Shown here piece by piece: positions 23,930 through 36,507 of a DNA stretch of 64,000 bases. The position numbers and the translations under genes were made by a program. Under the pieces are notes generated by a model, which saw only the letters and a list, made by a program, of their open reading frames with translations, made no database searches and was not told the origin of the DNA. The DNA lies in assembly GCA_023653785.1 (NCBI GenBank), contig JAMKCH010002880.1, positions 18,592 to 82,591 on the forward strand. The letters run 5' to 3'. Positions within the stretch are counted from its first letter, which is position 1; each line of letters begins with the position of its first letter. The DNA comes from Ophioderma brevispina. Lineage: Eukaryota; Echinodermata; Ophiuroidea; Amphilepidida; Ophiodermatidae.

Positions 23930-25870
23930 GCCAACAATTTGAAGGTCATTTTCAGGTCATGCGAGTTCCATCAAGGTCAAATCACTTAACATTTGGTAGG
24001 AGGATGAAAAGTGGTGGGGGTGTGGTCAACACAATGCCACAATTTTGAAGGTCATTTCAAAGTCACCCGAGGTCATCCAATGTCATCACTTAATAACATT
24101 TGGTAGGAGGATGAAAATTGTGGGGTGTGGTCAACATTCCAGTGCCAAAACGTTTTTGAAGGCATTTCAAGGTCATCCGAGGTCATCCAAGGTCAAATCA
24201 CGTAACAGGTGGTAGGAGAATGAAAATTTAGTGGGTGTGTGGTCAACTTCAGTGCCGAAAATTTTAAGGTCATTTCAAGGTTCATCCAAGGTCAAATCAC
24301 ATAACAACGTGTGGTAGGAGGATAAAATTGGTGGGTGTGGTCACATTCAGTGCCAAAAGTTTTGAAGGTCATTTCAAGGTCATCCGAGGTCATCCAAGGT
24401 CAAATCACTTACATGTTGTAGGAGGATGAAAATTGGTGGGTGTGGAATGTTTGTGTGTGTTTTAAAAATTTTTAAGGTCATTCCGAGGTCATCCAAGTCT
24501 CCAATGGGCAAATCATTAACATGTGGAGGAGGATTACAACTTGGTCGGTGTGGTCAACATTCAGTGCCAAAAATTTTGAAGGTCATTTCAAGGTCAGCCG
24601 GGGGTCGGGAATGTCAGGTCAAATCACTAAACATGGGTAGGAGGATGAAAATTGGGTGGTTGTGGTCAACATCATCAAAAAAAGCCACAAAAAATTATAT
24701 ATAAACAGGTCAGTTTAAGGGCATGCGAGGTCATCCAAGGTCAAATCACTAAACATGTGGTAGGAGGATGAAAATTGGTGGGTGTGGTTCACATCCAATG
24801 CCAAAATATTTGAAGGGTCATTCAGGTCATCCGAGGTCATCCAAGGTCAATCCACTTAACAGTGGTAGGAGGATGAAAATTGGTGGGGGTGGTCGACAGT
24901 TCAGTGCCGAAAATTTTTGAAAGGTCATTTCAAGGTCATCCGAGGTCATCCAAGGTCAAATCACTTAACATGTGGTAGGGAGGATGAAAAGTGGTGGGTG
25001 TGGTCAACATTCAGTGCCAAAAGTTTTGAAGGTCAGTGCAAGGTCATCCGAGGTCATCAAGGTCAATCACTTAACATGTGGTAGGAGGATGAAATGGTGG
25101 GTTGGTCCCATTCTGTGCAAAAAGTTGAAGGTCATTTCAAGGTCATCCAAGGGCAAACTCCCCTTAACATGTGGTAGAAGGAATAAAATTGGTGGGTGTG
25201 TCACATTCAGTGCCAAAAATTTTGAAGGTCATTTCAAGGTAGGTCAGCCGGGGTCATTCCAAGGATCATCACTCAACATGTGGTATGAGGATGAAATTTG
25301 GGTGGCTGTGGTCAACTTCAGTGCCAAAAATTTTGAAGGTCATTTCAAGGTCATCCGAGGTATCCCGGTCATAATCACTTAACATGTGGTAGGAGGATGA
25401 AAATTGGTGGGTGTGGTCAACATGCAGTGCCAAAAGTTTTGATGGGTCCTGTTTTCAAGGTCATGGGGGTCATTTAATGTCGATCACTAATCATGTGGTA
25501 GTAGGATGAAACTGGGTGGTGTGGTTCAACATTCAGTGTTGAACTTTGGAAGGTCATTTCAAGGTCAATGGGGGCATCCAGGTAAAATCATTTAACATAT
25601 GGTAGGAGGCTGAAACTCGGTGGGTGGGGTCCACAATCATTGCCAAAATTTTGGTTAGCCCTTTTCAAGGTCATTCAAGGTCAAATCTTTGCACATAATT
25701 GTATTGGCCTGAATCCTAGTGAATGTGGTCAACATTCAATGCAAAATTTTTGAAGGTCTGTTTTTGGGTCATTCAGGTCAATCACTAATCATGTGGTAGG
25801 ATGATGACACTTGGTGGTGTGGTCCAACCAGTTCAGTGTGCCAAAACATTTTGAAGGTCCATGTCAATGG
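23930..25870 (+). repeat. Satellite-like tandem array, ~107-bp unit, ~18 copies, rich in AGGTCA
   Basis: Each unit runs: three to four AGGTCA words spaced by 4-5 bp (tttca, tccg, tcca spacers), 'aaatcacttaacatgtgg', 'taggaggatgaaaattgg', 'tgggtgtggtcaacattcag', 'tgccaaaaattttgaa'. About 18 units are countable by the 'taggagg' landmark, with growing divergence and indels toward the right end. No coding potential is seen. The AGGTCA words match nuclear-receptor half-sites, which is a sequence coincidence unless shown otherwise. Confidence 0.88.
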
Positions 25871-26051
25871 AAGAAACACAGTCGTTCAAGAACCCCTTAT
25901 TTCCATTTTTCCATCACAATCTTCCCTGAGATCTTAATTGTTGCTTCTTTTTCTTAGCTACTGCACTGGGGGGGGGGACCTTTTGTTTTTTTTTTTTTTT
26001 TTTTTAAAATTGAAAAGGAAAAATTAAATTCCATTCCCTTTTCGAAGTTAA

Positions 26052-26976
26052 AGGCTTTCACAGTTTTACGACTCGGCCTGAAAGTGAGCTTTTTCTTTCA
26101 GAATGAAGACCATGTTTTAATGTAGCATCTGCATCTTTTTGTGGCCTATTTTCTCGGTAATTAGCATGTGAAAAATCTTAAATTTTTCTTGTGACTACTA
26201 ATTAACAAGTAAAAATAAGCCCTTACATAATTGCCACTCTGGCAAAATGGACTAAAATTGGACCACGCATAGAGGGCGCTAACTTCACGCGTACACCTGG
26301 TAATGAAGGTCTAGCTGAATTGAACAAATATTAGCATACACATAACAATCTTGTGAATTCGTTTGTGTTTGTATTTTTGATGTTTTGTCTTCAGTGAAAA
26401 ACAGAATTGAAGCAAAGTGTTTGGCCCTTTTTGGTTTTAAAAAGTTTCAGACATTCAGAAACCTTTACTTTGAAAAATTGCAACATTTGACTAAGTACTA
26501 GGAAAATTTTGAACTGGGGCACCAAAATCCATGTAGGAATTGGTTGGGACTGTTTTGGGATGTATTGAATCACCATCTAAAGTGGTCGTATGATGAAAAA
26601 AAAAAATCCCAAATACTTTTGTCAATTTGGCAATTTTATAGTGAAAGGTTTCTGAATTTAGCAACTTTTTATAAACCAAACTGAGCATATTTTGCTTGCT
26701 ATGTTATCGCACATTTTTCACTGAAACATAAAAAAAACAAATTCACAATGATTGTTCTAGTGTAGTATGCTAATATTTTTCAAATGCTAGAACTTCTATC
26801 AGGTGTACGCGTTTATTAGGAACAATACGTTTTTAACTAGGGGAATACAACGAAATTCTTACTCATTTTGTGTATTGATGGCAACAATTGGCAACTGCTG
26901 ATTATATTTTAGCTTAATCCGTTTTTTTTTAATACTGATCACAATTTATAGGCCGAGTCCTAAAACTTTGAGAGCC
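26052..26976. mobile_element. Foldback element, ~925 bp, TTAA-type ends
   Basis: Outer ends pair as AGGCTTTCACAGTTTTACG and an inverted GGGCTCTCAAAGTTTTAGG. Inner arms pair again at 26,281-26,420 with 26,690-26,822 ('acgcgtacacctg', 'aatattagcata', 'cagtgaaaaa'). The left flank is TTAA and the right flank a one-base variant, CTAA. No coding sequence is seen. Confidence 0.65.
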
Positions 26977-27061
26977 CTAACTTCAAATGGAATGGAATTT
27001 GAATTTTTTTTGTGCCTCTTGCACCTCCTCTGTAGCCCCATACATGTACCTTTGACTGCAA

Positions 27062-27117
27062 TTTCAAATAAAATCTATAGAGGTTGTGGGTTCCACACCT
27101 TGGTGTTTTGGCATGGA
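27062..27117 (-). repeat. ~52-bp inverted repeat, right partner
   Basis: This is the inverse of 23,410-23,465, differing by a few bases. It may mark the ends of a composite or larger mobile unit; no direct target duplication was identified. Confidence 0.65.
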
Positions 27118-28489
27118 AAACAGACTTGCAAAGTAGTTCTTTCTACAGACATGATGATTAAGATTGGCATTCTAATGTTTTCTAGAAAAAAATCAAGCAT
27201 TATGACAAACTTGTACTAACGCAATATAAAAAACGAAAAGAGATACCATCAATCACATACTCATTTTCTTGTGCTCGTACTCACACGTCGGCTCAGAAGA
27301 CCTTCCTAAGTACCTTTTCGGGCCTCCAATTTGTTTTATTCCTTTTCCGTGCCGCCGGGACCCTCTCATAGCAATAACATGATCATACTTCCACACAACA
27401 ACCGTTCCTTGTAGATTATCGAGAGCTGCGCTAAAAGTCTAGCGGCCTCAATTTCTAACGGATAGTTTATGAACGATCAAGAAATGGTTCTCGATTGCTA
27501 TGCGCCAAATATTTTAAAGAGTATTTTCCATATTTATTACTCATCTTGAGAAATTCTTGAAACCAGCCAAAACCAACTGTTACCACTGTAGGCATTTATA
27601 ACGTATGATTGCGCGAATAGGAATTGGGTGCAACGTCCGCTAGCGGCATGATTAGAACAGCGGTGCGTAATACGAGACTACTTACATGACTACGTCACAA
27701 GCCGGTATCAGCTTTGTGTTGACAATTCGAATCGTACTTTCGTAATACTTTCGCCGCATGATTCCCTACCTCTAAAGATACATTTCTAGTAATTACAAAT
27801 TTCAGTGAATCTATCCAGTATTTTACTTATTTGTAAACTATTTGTTGGCACATTTGGTAAGAACTCGATAAAAAAAACTGCATGAGAATGGACGGTAACC
27901 GGGGAAGGTGACTGAGTCTAGGCATGGATGTATGATTTGTACCATCGTGTCTTGGCATATCGGAATTTTATGTTTGTTTTCTTTTGGACTTGAATAAAAA
28001 GGGTCTTGATAATTTGAAATTCAGGTGCAGTACTTAACATTGATTTCGTGACGTACTGTTCATGAGTCATGACACTGTACTCTGTAGCGTAGCGTAGGCT
28101 AGATTGTGTGTATACTTGACTGTAAGTTACCTCCACGGTGACAAACTAAGAAATGGGGTCAACACGGACTTCACCAGTCCATAATATGGTTTGCGCGCAA
28201 AGGATTATGGGGGCTGACTTCCGCACTTCTGTTGCTAGTACCCAAAGAAATAAAAATTCTTTTTCAAATTCAATACATTTGAAACCATATAAAATGAAAA
28301 TCAATATTTTTCTTTTATACAAAATGTAAACACCCAAATTGTTTTTTTCAAATGTTGGGTGAATGTGATTTTAGTAAAGGTCCATTTCACTATGTCTGAA
28401 TATTTTTTATGCCATTGTGTCCCTTTAAACATGTTTACACATATTTTTTGGGGGGAGGTGGTGTTTGTAAGTCTTGTTGAACATCATTA

Positions 28490-28815
28490 TTAAAGGCATG
28501 TGTTTATATGATTCATGTTTGTCACTGTATAGTGTTCTCTACTTGATTTTGAGAGCCTAGCACGTGCATGCACTTGCCACCATCAAACAAACTTGTGGTT
28601 TGATAGTAGAAGCGACAATGCACATTGCAAGGCCCTATTCACTACTGTGCTAATATTGATGGTTAACCATTAAACCAGATTTTGTTTGTCTGTATCTTGA
28701 GAAAGAAATGGAATTGGAAGCTGAAAAAAATGGCCTTTCATACATTGTATGATATCAAAATTGATACTACTTCCGGGTAAATCAGGGGCCCTCAAACAAG
28801 GCGATCGGAACAAGC
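28490..28815 (+). mobile_element. Partial copy of the 21,240-22,141 element
   Basis: This shares the left-half order of that element (the 'acttgccaccatcaaacaaacttgt' region, 'tattgatggttaaccattaaa', 'acttccgg', 'ggcgatcggaacaag') but stops at the middle and lacks the right arm. Confidence 0.6.
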
Positions 28816-29215
28816 TCCTCAGTATTGTTTCTGCATAATTCTGATCAAAAGAATCAATCATGATATTAAATACAAATATTTCAATAATGATATATGTGTA
28901 TGCCTGCAGATTCCCATACTTAATTAAAAGTCAGTGTACTTTAATCTATCTCACCTAGCAACCTGGTATACCTAAAGGTAGTGAGATGGTCAGACAGATT
29001 TGACTTAATCATAACATCAAGTAGAGCTAAAATTAGAATACAAGTGGTAGATAAGTAATATCTGATGAAGGTGCACTGGACAAATTTGAAATATTGAAGT
29101 TGACCAAAATTTGGTACATAATTACTCTATCATGCTGATAAGTGCCCAGGGTGTTTGACCAGTGATTTTGGATGCTTACCGTGTTCAAATTTTAATCAAA
29201 TTCTTTCCACATTAA

Positions 29216-29567
29216 AGGCGCAACAAGAGATTTTGCATATTGAGTCTCCCTAAAAATTGAAAGTACTGACTTTTGCCCTGATACATGTAAAGCTTTCTAT
29301 CAAAAAATATCCCCATCTGAAAGGATTAAGCTGAGAAATGTTTCTTGGGTACAACAATTGTGAGATTTCTAATTTCGTATAGGAGCAAATACGAAATTCA
29401 GCCTATGTTTTATATTGAAATATAAGCAAATCAAAATCACCCTTTTCTCACTTTTAAGACATTTCTGTAGCCAAATACAAGGTAAGAAAGCTAATGAGTG
29501 TCTAATCTATATGAAATTAACTATTAGGACACAATATGTTGGGTGCCTTAAAATCTCTCTTTGCACT
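29216..29567 (+). mobile_element. MITE family C copy (AGGYGCAACRAGAGATTT ends)
   Basis: About 352 bp flanked by TTAA on both sides (29,212-29,215; 29,568-29,571), with the terminal inverted repeat aggcgcaacaagagatttt. The interior ('tatccccatctgaaaggatt', 'caaatacaaggtaagaaa') is shared with the copies at 33,828 and 37,973. Confidence 0.78.
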
Positions 29568-30758
29568 TTAAAATATCAAATTACATTGCTGATTCACATG
29601 TGATCAATATGGAGCTCCCTGCAAAAGTTACACTGACTGTGACTAGTGCTCGGCTTTAAAAGAAATAGTCATTAATTCTGGTATATGTCCAAACAGCAAG
29701 GTTAAAAGTTTAGAAGTGAAAACTATACGCGGGGTTAATTCTAAGTCATAAAACAGATTTTGTGAAGTCAATTGGTCCGAGATTGGCGAGAATCGGGTAC
29801 TTAGGTATCCACCCCAAAAAGTACATTGGAGTACCGAGTACATAATGGGAATAAATTTTTCAGTAAAATTTATACCCCTTTCAGAACCTGTGTTTAAATT
29901 CTAAGCATACCCTTGAAAAGAACCAATATAAGACAAAAATCACACCTGTTAGACTGTAAGAAAAATGACACCTTCAGATATTTGTCCTGACATGTTCAGT
30001 TCATTTTCCTATTTGTATAACTGGGCCAGTCACAACTTCAGCTGAATTTGATACCCCTAGTGGACTGGAAGAGATTACTGTGTTGGGGGGGGCAACTAGG
30101 GGAAAAAAAAATTAAGGGGGGCAAAGCCCCCCATGTCCCCCTGTGGCGCAGCCACTGATACCCACAGCTAGTCTCATCCCCCCTCCCCCCCCCCCCAAAA
30201 AAAAATTAGCATGGGTACTGAACATAATCCAAGAATCCTCCATGGTGTGCACTGCTCTGCCACTCCTGTTAAAATTAATGCACCATATGAACACAATCAA
30301 TGTCTGTTTTGTCAATGAAAAGAGCCAAAATGTTATTCTAAAAATGAAAGGACCTTTCAAAATTTGTAGCGCTTTCTGTTTTTATATGTTGCCCACAGCT
30401 GAAAATGCAAGCAATTTAGTTAATCAAGTTGAGTGGTCTTCTGATTTTTTTTTAATTGCAAGTTGATTTTTCACGGGTCATGGTGATTGCATAAGTAGCA
30501 GACAGTGTTTTTAACATTGTGTCTATTGATTTGAAATGATATAGACAGAAAATGACATTCAAAATGGCTAAATTATTCCATGATCTTGTCTAAATGACAT
30601 AATTGAGATGATAAACTGCTGGAGGCCATGTTTTATGGCAACTGATAAGGCAAGTACAGAGTGGGTCCAAAAAAGGTTTTACACTTTCATGTCTTTAATT
30701 TCTCAAAAGTGGGTGGACTATCCACAATTTTTTGAAGATGTTTAATAAGACAATATCG

Positions 30759-30993
30759 GTTCAACCAAGAGAATATATCAGTAGTTTCCCACAATGCATT
30801 GTATCCACTGTTGGTTTTTTGTACATGTACTGATGTGACCGTTTAGAGTGATTCATGGCCGAATTAACAGGACTGATCACCAGCTGGCATTTTAGGATGT
30901 TTCATCCTAACGATTCACATGACTACCCGTACAAAATCTCTATTGGAAGCAATGCCTTGTGGGAAGCTACTGATATCTTCTCTTGTTCGAACC
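30759..30993. mobile_element. Short foldback element
   Basis: Arms of about 50 bp pair across a ~130-bp loop: the left contains gaatatatcagtagtttccc and the right its inverse, gggaagctactgatatcttc. Both arms include 'cacaatgcattg'-like phrases. Element ends beyond the arms are uncertain. Confidence 0.55.
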
Positions 30994-31249
30994 TAGTGAA
31001 AACGGCGTTGAAAACAAAGCTTTAACAACAAAATGGCATTCTTGTAGAGAACAATTCTCAAAAACCACTTTGCACACAAGTAAGTCTATGGGGTAATCCC
31101 TGATTTATCCAGTTTAGCATTTGTTGGGGCAGGCACCGAGTCGACTTGGGAATTCCCCCCCCCCCCCCGGTTGATTGATACACCCCTGATACTGCATTTA
31201 TATCTGAAAATTCTCTGCAGACCAATACCATGCAAAGTTGAGACATCCA

Positions 31250-33070
31250 GCAGTTCTACTGGAGCATGTTTTCTCATTTTACAAGGCAGCTGTATCTTAC
31301 TTGAGATAGGTTGATAAACTTGTACATCCATTAGCACTCAAAGTTTACCTCCTAACCCTAACATGCCAAAATACCACGAAATACCACGCCACTGAGGCTA
31401 AAAAATACCTAAATAATGAGATGACGTCATCATAAGAACAAACACACATATGGGTACAAAATCGCTGCCCGGGCCAGCGACACCCTCGTGGCTTGCCCTC
31501 CTTGGTAATGGGACTGGGAGCCCCGGGGGCCCCTGGTTCGATGTGCAATTTTCTTTAGCTTCTATCCCTTTATCCCTTCCCTTCCTCCTGGGAGATATAT
31601 AGGCTAGAGATGAGAGGAGTGTTAGGGTTATGTTAATAAAAAATAAGCTGGGGGGGTGATGAGATTTAACCCACAACATAGAGATTACCAGACACCAGGT
31701 CTAAGAATACACCATTATGCCATGTGCAATCAGAGCTAACATAAGGTAGTTCTTTTGAAATAGTAACAGTAACAAAATAAACTGCACACACACATAACAT
31801 AATATAGCTGCCATTTTGAGATGAAGAAAAATATTGTGGTCCAGGAGCACTGTTTGTTGATGACATTTCAAGTTTTCACAATACCATTAATTGTGCTCCT
31901 AGTGCATACTGCCCAGCACTGCACAGTATGCACTAGTATTTGGTACTGTGCACGCAGGAAATTTTGATCACTAACCATTCTTCAGAAGCAGGTCTCCCTT
32001 ACCTCTAAGGGCAGCTATTGGTTTTTCTGAAATTTTCCCTCTAACCTGAAAAAAGTAATGACAAATTCTATAATTTTTGAAGTACATCAAGCAGGAGTGG
32101 GATTTGAACTCCAAACCACTTTATCTGGGGGTTAGTTATCAAACCACAAGACCAGCAAGGAATTGGTGTGCCAGGTTTGTAATTCCAATCCTTGGTAACT
32201 TTTACGGAATAAATCTATACTGCTATTGTTATCAGCACTCAAAGCAATAAATAGCTCCACTCTGGAACAATTGACACAACTTAAATGCCGTAGGAGCATA
32301 AGTGGTGGTCAAAATCTCATATTCTTGGTATTATCTGTCATGCAACAAAAAACAAATAATGCCATTTTTTAAGTTGGGAACCATTTTATAGTACTGATTT
32401 TTGTTTATGTAAACTTTTTGCATAATAATGATGATAATAATAATAATAACATAATTTTTAATAATTCTATTGGATATTGATAATATTGTGCTCATCTTCA
32501 CTTCCCTGTTGGTTAGACTAGGCCATTATATTATGAATTTCTGATTTTCTGATATCAACTTCAACCCATCTATTTTTATTTTCAGGAAGTTGATATTGCA
32601 TAATTTCTACAGAAGTTTTTTTAATTTGCAGTTTTAACCAGGTATTTGTGGCGATTCCTTGAGATGCTGAGTCTACTTAAGGGATTATTCAACTGATTAA
32701 AGAATAAAGCTTTATAATCCCCTCAATAGTCTTCCAATACTTCAATTATGAGCCAAAAGGATAAACCTTAAGTGCCAAAACCTTTCATTTAACTGTTGGA
32801 TACATATGGAGTCTAAAGAGGCCTAGTGGATTTGGAATTTTTCATTTCCTCCAACATGAATGACTTCTCTTCTTTTGAATACCTTCATGAGGAAGCTAAG
32901 TTGTCATTCCTGATTGCATATGTGCATGTGTTTGTGTCTGAGAGGTATCACATAATTTTGATGTTAACCATTCTGATGTGCTAGTAGTACCTAAGATGCA
33001 CAATGTTTCAGCTACACCTACGGTATATGGCGTTTAATTATACTGGGCAAAAGTTGTTTTGTTATCTAAT
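31250..33070. other. Intergenic stretch without recognised genes
   Basis: Apart from the tRNA-like piece and AT-rich simple sequence (ataataataa near 32,430), I see no supportable feature. Open frames on the minus strand here are short and compositionally random. Confidence 0.5.
32092..32163 (-). repeat. tRNA-like sequence (SINE head or tRNA pseudogene)
   Basis: Read on the minus strand, the ~72-nt stretch has an A-box-like 'tggtcttgtggtttgataac' and a B-box-like 'gagttcaaatccc' at tRNA-like spacing. The acceptor and T stems do not pair well, so it is not an intact tRNA. A tRNA-derived SINE remnant is the best guess. Confidence 0.35.
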
Positions 33071-33262
33071 TCACTTTGTTGTGTCGTCTGCCCTAAGGCA
33101 GGAAGACACATAAGGATCACTTTGTGTCGTCTGCCCTAACTCAGGAAGACACATAAGGATCACTTTGTTGTGTCGTCTGCCCTAAGGCAGGAAGACACAT
33201 AGGGATCACTTTGTTGTGTCGCCTGCCCTAAGGCAGGAAGACACATAGGGATCACTTTGTCC
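33071..33262 (+). repeat. Four tandem 43-46-bp units, each able to form a hairpin
   Basis: Each unit contains TGTGTC-gt-CTGCC-ctaa-GGCAG-gaa-GACACA, an outer 6-bp and an inner 5-bp stem around an asymmetric internal loop, followed by a 'taaggatcacttt' or 'tagggatcacttt' linker. Outer stems begin at 33,080, 33,123, 33,169 and 33,215. The second unit has a disrupted inner stem. Related single hairpins occur at 52,613-52,644 and 54,322-54,351. Confidence 0.82.
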
Positions 33263-33369
33263 ACTGTTGTTGCAGAGACGTTTATGTCTGTTGTTGTTGA
33301 AGTCTGTTGTTGTGAAAAAGGGTTAACATTTGCCTGTAATATCCTCATACTTTGATGGATTTAAACCGA

Positions 33370-33725
33370 ACTGGGTCACGGGTGCAACATGGCATCCCTA
33401 ATTTGTTGATGAAGTCCAAAGGTCCCAGCCCATGTCACAAAGTTCATGTGAGGTCAAGTTGTAAGATGGCTGAAAATGTAAAATTGACCTCATTTGAAAA
33501 GTTCAATTGGAACCAAACTTGAGACATAGGTGCAACATGGGATCCCTCATTTGTTGATGAGATCAAAGGTCACATACCAAGGTCAAAGGTTATGTGAGGT
33601 CAAGTTGTAAGATAGGCAGAAAATGTAAAATTGACCTCATTTGAAAAGTTCAATTGGAACCAAACTTGGTTTATGGATTTTTACATGCAAGGTCACATAT
33701 CAAGGTCAAAGGTCATGTTAGGCCT
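33370..33725 (+). repeat. Tandem ~150-bp repeat with AGGTCA words
   Basis: Two and a half units repeat the order 'gggtgcaacatgg.atccct', 'atttgttgatga', 'aaggtcaaaggt', 'gtgaggtcaagttgtaaga', 'aaaattgacctcatttgaaa', 'gttcaattggaaccaaactt'. Direct repeats of AGGTCA with a one-base spacer occur at 33,703-33,715. A single related piece lies at 54,418-54,475. Confidence 0.72.
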
Positions 33726-33827
33726 ATCATTCACTAACCGCGGCCGATGGACCGATGTATTTTTTATTTTTCAATGACAACTAAGCATTAGCATAAATTA
33801 ATCTGTATTGTAGTTGTTTACACTTAA

Positions 33828-34173
33828 AAGGTGCAACGAGAGATTTGGGGTCACCCATATATTGCTTCATATGTAGTTATTTCATATCGATAAGACCCCA
33901 AATAGATTTCTTACCATGTCTTTGGCTACAGCCTTGAAAGTGAAAACAAAAGGCGATTTTCATTTGCTCAATTTCAATATAAAACATAGGCTGAATTTTG
34001 TATTTGCTTCTATATGAAATTAGAAATTTCACAATTTTTGTACTTAAGATATATTTCTCAGCTTAATCCTTTCACATGGGGACATTTTTGATAGAGAGCT
34101 TTACATTAGTGCAAAAATCTGAATTTTTAAATTTTTTAGGGACACCTGTTATGTGAAATCTCTCGTTGCACCT
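33828..34173 (+). mobile_element. MITE family C copy
   Basis: About 346 bp with nearly perfect ends (aaggtgcaacgagagattt against its inverse at 34,154-34,173). TTAA lies at 33,824-33,827 and 34,174-34,177. It has the same interior as 29,216-29,567. Confidence 0.82.
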
Positions 34174-34310
34174 TTAACACTGATTTTGAATTCGCATTCA
34201 GAAAAATGAATTGCGTATTTGCTTGATAGGCCGGAAATATACGGCATCGAGTCAGGTGTCATGTTTGGTAAACTTGAAGAAAATCGATAACGACTTTCGT
34301 TTACACTCAC

Positions 34311-34336
34311 ACAAGTCGTAATTATACAATTACGAC
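34311..34336. repeat. Short perfect palindrome (11-bp arms, 4-nt loop)
   Basis: AAGTCGTAATT, then ATAC, then AATTACGACTT. It sits in a region where 'acgacttt' and 'gtgaattcgat' recur (34,285-34,480), suggesting a further small degenerate inverted-repeat element. Confidence 0.6.
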
Positions 34337-34499
34337 TTATTCAAATTCACCTCAAATGAATGATGATAAAATTGTCATTGAAATTTGACTTTATAAATTG
34401 TCCTAATTAGGACTGTACCCATTTACACTTATCACAAAAGTGAATTCGATTATGACCTAAGTGAATTCGATGACGACTTTTGCCCAGTGTAAATGCCCT

Positions 34500-36105
34500 A
34501 TAAGTATGCACAACTTACTTGCTGCATGTATCATGTGCTAAGCTTAGCGAGTCGTTTGTCGGTAATTATCAGACGCGAGTCTGTATATTGATATTGAGAT
34601 GTAGCCATTTATATCATTCAATTCCCTTGTTTTTCATTGTTTGACCATCTATCAGGAACCGGCCGTAAGGGAGGGGTCATTATTTACGCCAGGGGAATGG
34701 AGGATTTGAGTGGGGAACCCGAAAAATTTTTGTAAGAGAGAGGGGGGGAACGTGAAATTATTCATCAACAAGAGAGAGGGGGACATGAACTTTTAAATGG
34801 GGAAATCAGCATGATCAAGGGGGGAGTGTGAATTTTTTGAACGGAAGCGAGGCGGGAATGCCGAAAAAGTTGAAATCCTCCATTCCCCCCCGGCATAAAT
34901 AATGACCGCTCCCTAATAAGTAAAAACAAGGTGGTTTGCTGTAACCCGACCAACCCTAAAAAAATGCTGACTTCATTTTTTTTTATGCAAATTAACACAA
35001 ATTTAAAAAATTCTGCCAAGCGACCAAGGCAAAAGAACTACAAGTAAAATAAAAGATCTTTGCAATGTCATTGAAAAAAGCTTTAAATAGTAGCATGTTG
35101 TATTCATTTTAGCATAAAACATTGTGAAGTTCATCTAAAAAAAAAGACCAACCCACCCACCCTAATATTAACTCAGTTATGGCAAACAAACATATTTTTT
35201 TAGGCCTAAGTCCAATTCCGATGGGATTTGCAGTAAAACAAACTTAGAAAGTGAGTGGATTTGAAACTGAATTTTGATTTTGTCTGACAAATGACTAATT
35301 TGGCTTGATAGCATCACAACAAGTGCATCCCTCATGAAATAGGTACATGTACCTCAACTCAATTCTGTTGACCCTGCAGAATAATGGTCAATTGCCCAGG
35401 AAATGTCACTCACAGGAATGGCAAGTACATGTAAAATCACCATTTACATGATTAGTAAACTTCTATCAAATTTTAGCAAAGAAGTATCTGATGTCACTCA
35501 AATTAAAAAGTGAAGTGACAATGTCCAGTTGAACAATAGTTGTACATGCATGATTTTTTTAATTGTACACATATATGCATTTGTTAACACATTCAGCTTT
35601 TCCCAGCAATATTTTGTACCGGCCTGATACCATAATTTTAATTCCTATATTTGTTTGTGAAATGTACTGGTAGCATGTGCTACTGCACATAAAATTTAAT
35701 TAACTGTAACTAAGTGTAACCTTACCATGCATTGCTTTATGTTGAGAGGTAACCCAAAATGTGATGGTCAGTGACACAGTGCAGGGAATTAAAAATTTCG
35801 AGATGTTTTGAGGTACTGATCTAGCCTGCTAAATTGTACACCATAAATTGAGTTCTGCGGTACTTTTCTGAAAGTTTTCTGCCAAATTCAGCAAGGTACT
35901 ATGAAAGAAAATTTACCATGAATTACTGCCAATCTCAGAAAATCTTACAATGAAATGTGACTCTCAGACAACCAAAGAGAGTTTTGAAGTGTCGTTCTCG
36001 GGTTCGGGGTGATAGGCCTGTAGCCAGTTCCTTGGCTCGGGGAAAAGTGTGCGTTATTTCCCTCAAACCATGAGCAAAACTGAAACTTCTTCACTACCCA
36101 ATACA
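34500..36105. other. Intergenic stretch without recognised genes
   Basis: This holds scattered G-rich and T-rich simple sequence and no open frame with recognisable protein content. Confidence 0.5.
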
Positions 36106-36107
36106 CA

Positions 36108-36507
36108 AATCGGCATTATGACTTCTGGTTGCAGGGGTGTAACAGGGATCATTGTCAGAAGGGGCAATTTCCCGTTTTAGAGGCAGATTTTCCTGGTTGT
36201 AGGTAAAAATATCCCATTGAGCTGGCAAAAAAGGCTGTTTTAGCATGATTTTCCAGCCTTTTTCCTCTCTCTAGGGGCAACCTGCCCCCCCCCCTTACAA
36301 CATTAATCATTCTAATTGAAGAAAAATATTTATTGCCATTAATGTACAAAGACCAAACAGCACACAAAACTCAATTACAAGGCATGGTAATGGCAGAGTT
36401 CATCACATTGGAAAACTGCACCAACCTTGTCGTGTTTTCAAGATTTTAGGACTCATGTGATCGGCGTGCTATTACCCACAATGCATCACAAATCTGTAAT
36501 GCCGATT
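36108..36507. mobile_element. MITE family G copy (AATCGGCATTA ends) with internal replacement
   Basis: The ends read AATCGGCATTATGACTTC and, inverted, AATCGGCATTACAG. The right 200 bp match the copy at 48,112-48,487 closely ('caaccttgtcgtgttttcaag', 'acccacaatgcatcacaaat'). The left inner part (about 36,130-36,300) is instead similar to 61,385-61,520, so a different repeat has been inserted or swapped in. Confidence 0.7.

Noticed and set aside
24426..25382. Open frames with repeated MKIGGCG / SAKNFEGHFKV phrases
   Set aside because: Translations of the 107-bp satellite; indels between units break every frame.
32092..32163. A functional tRNA gene
   Set aside because: A- and B-box-like words are present but the acceptor and T stems do not pair.
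33080..33262. Possible CRISPR array or hammerhead ribozyme
   Set aside because: Four units of 43-46 bp are simple tandem copies without unique spacers, in a eukaryotic genome; the hairpin lacks the CUGANGA core of hammerheads.
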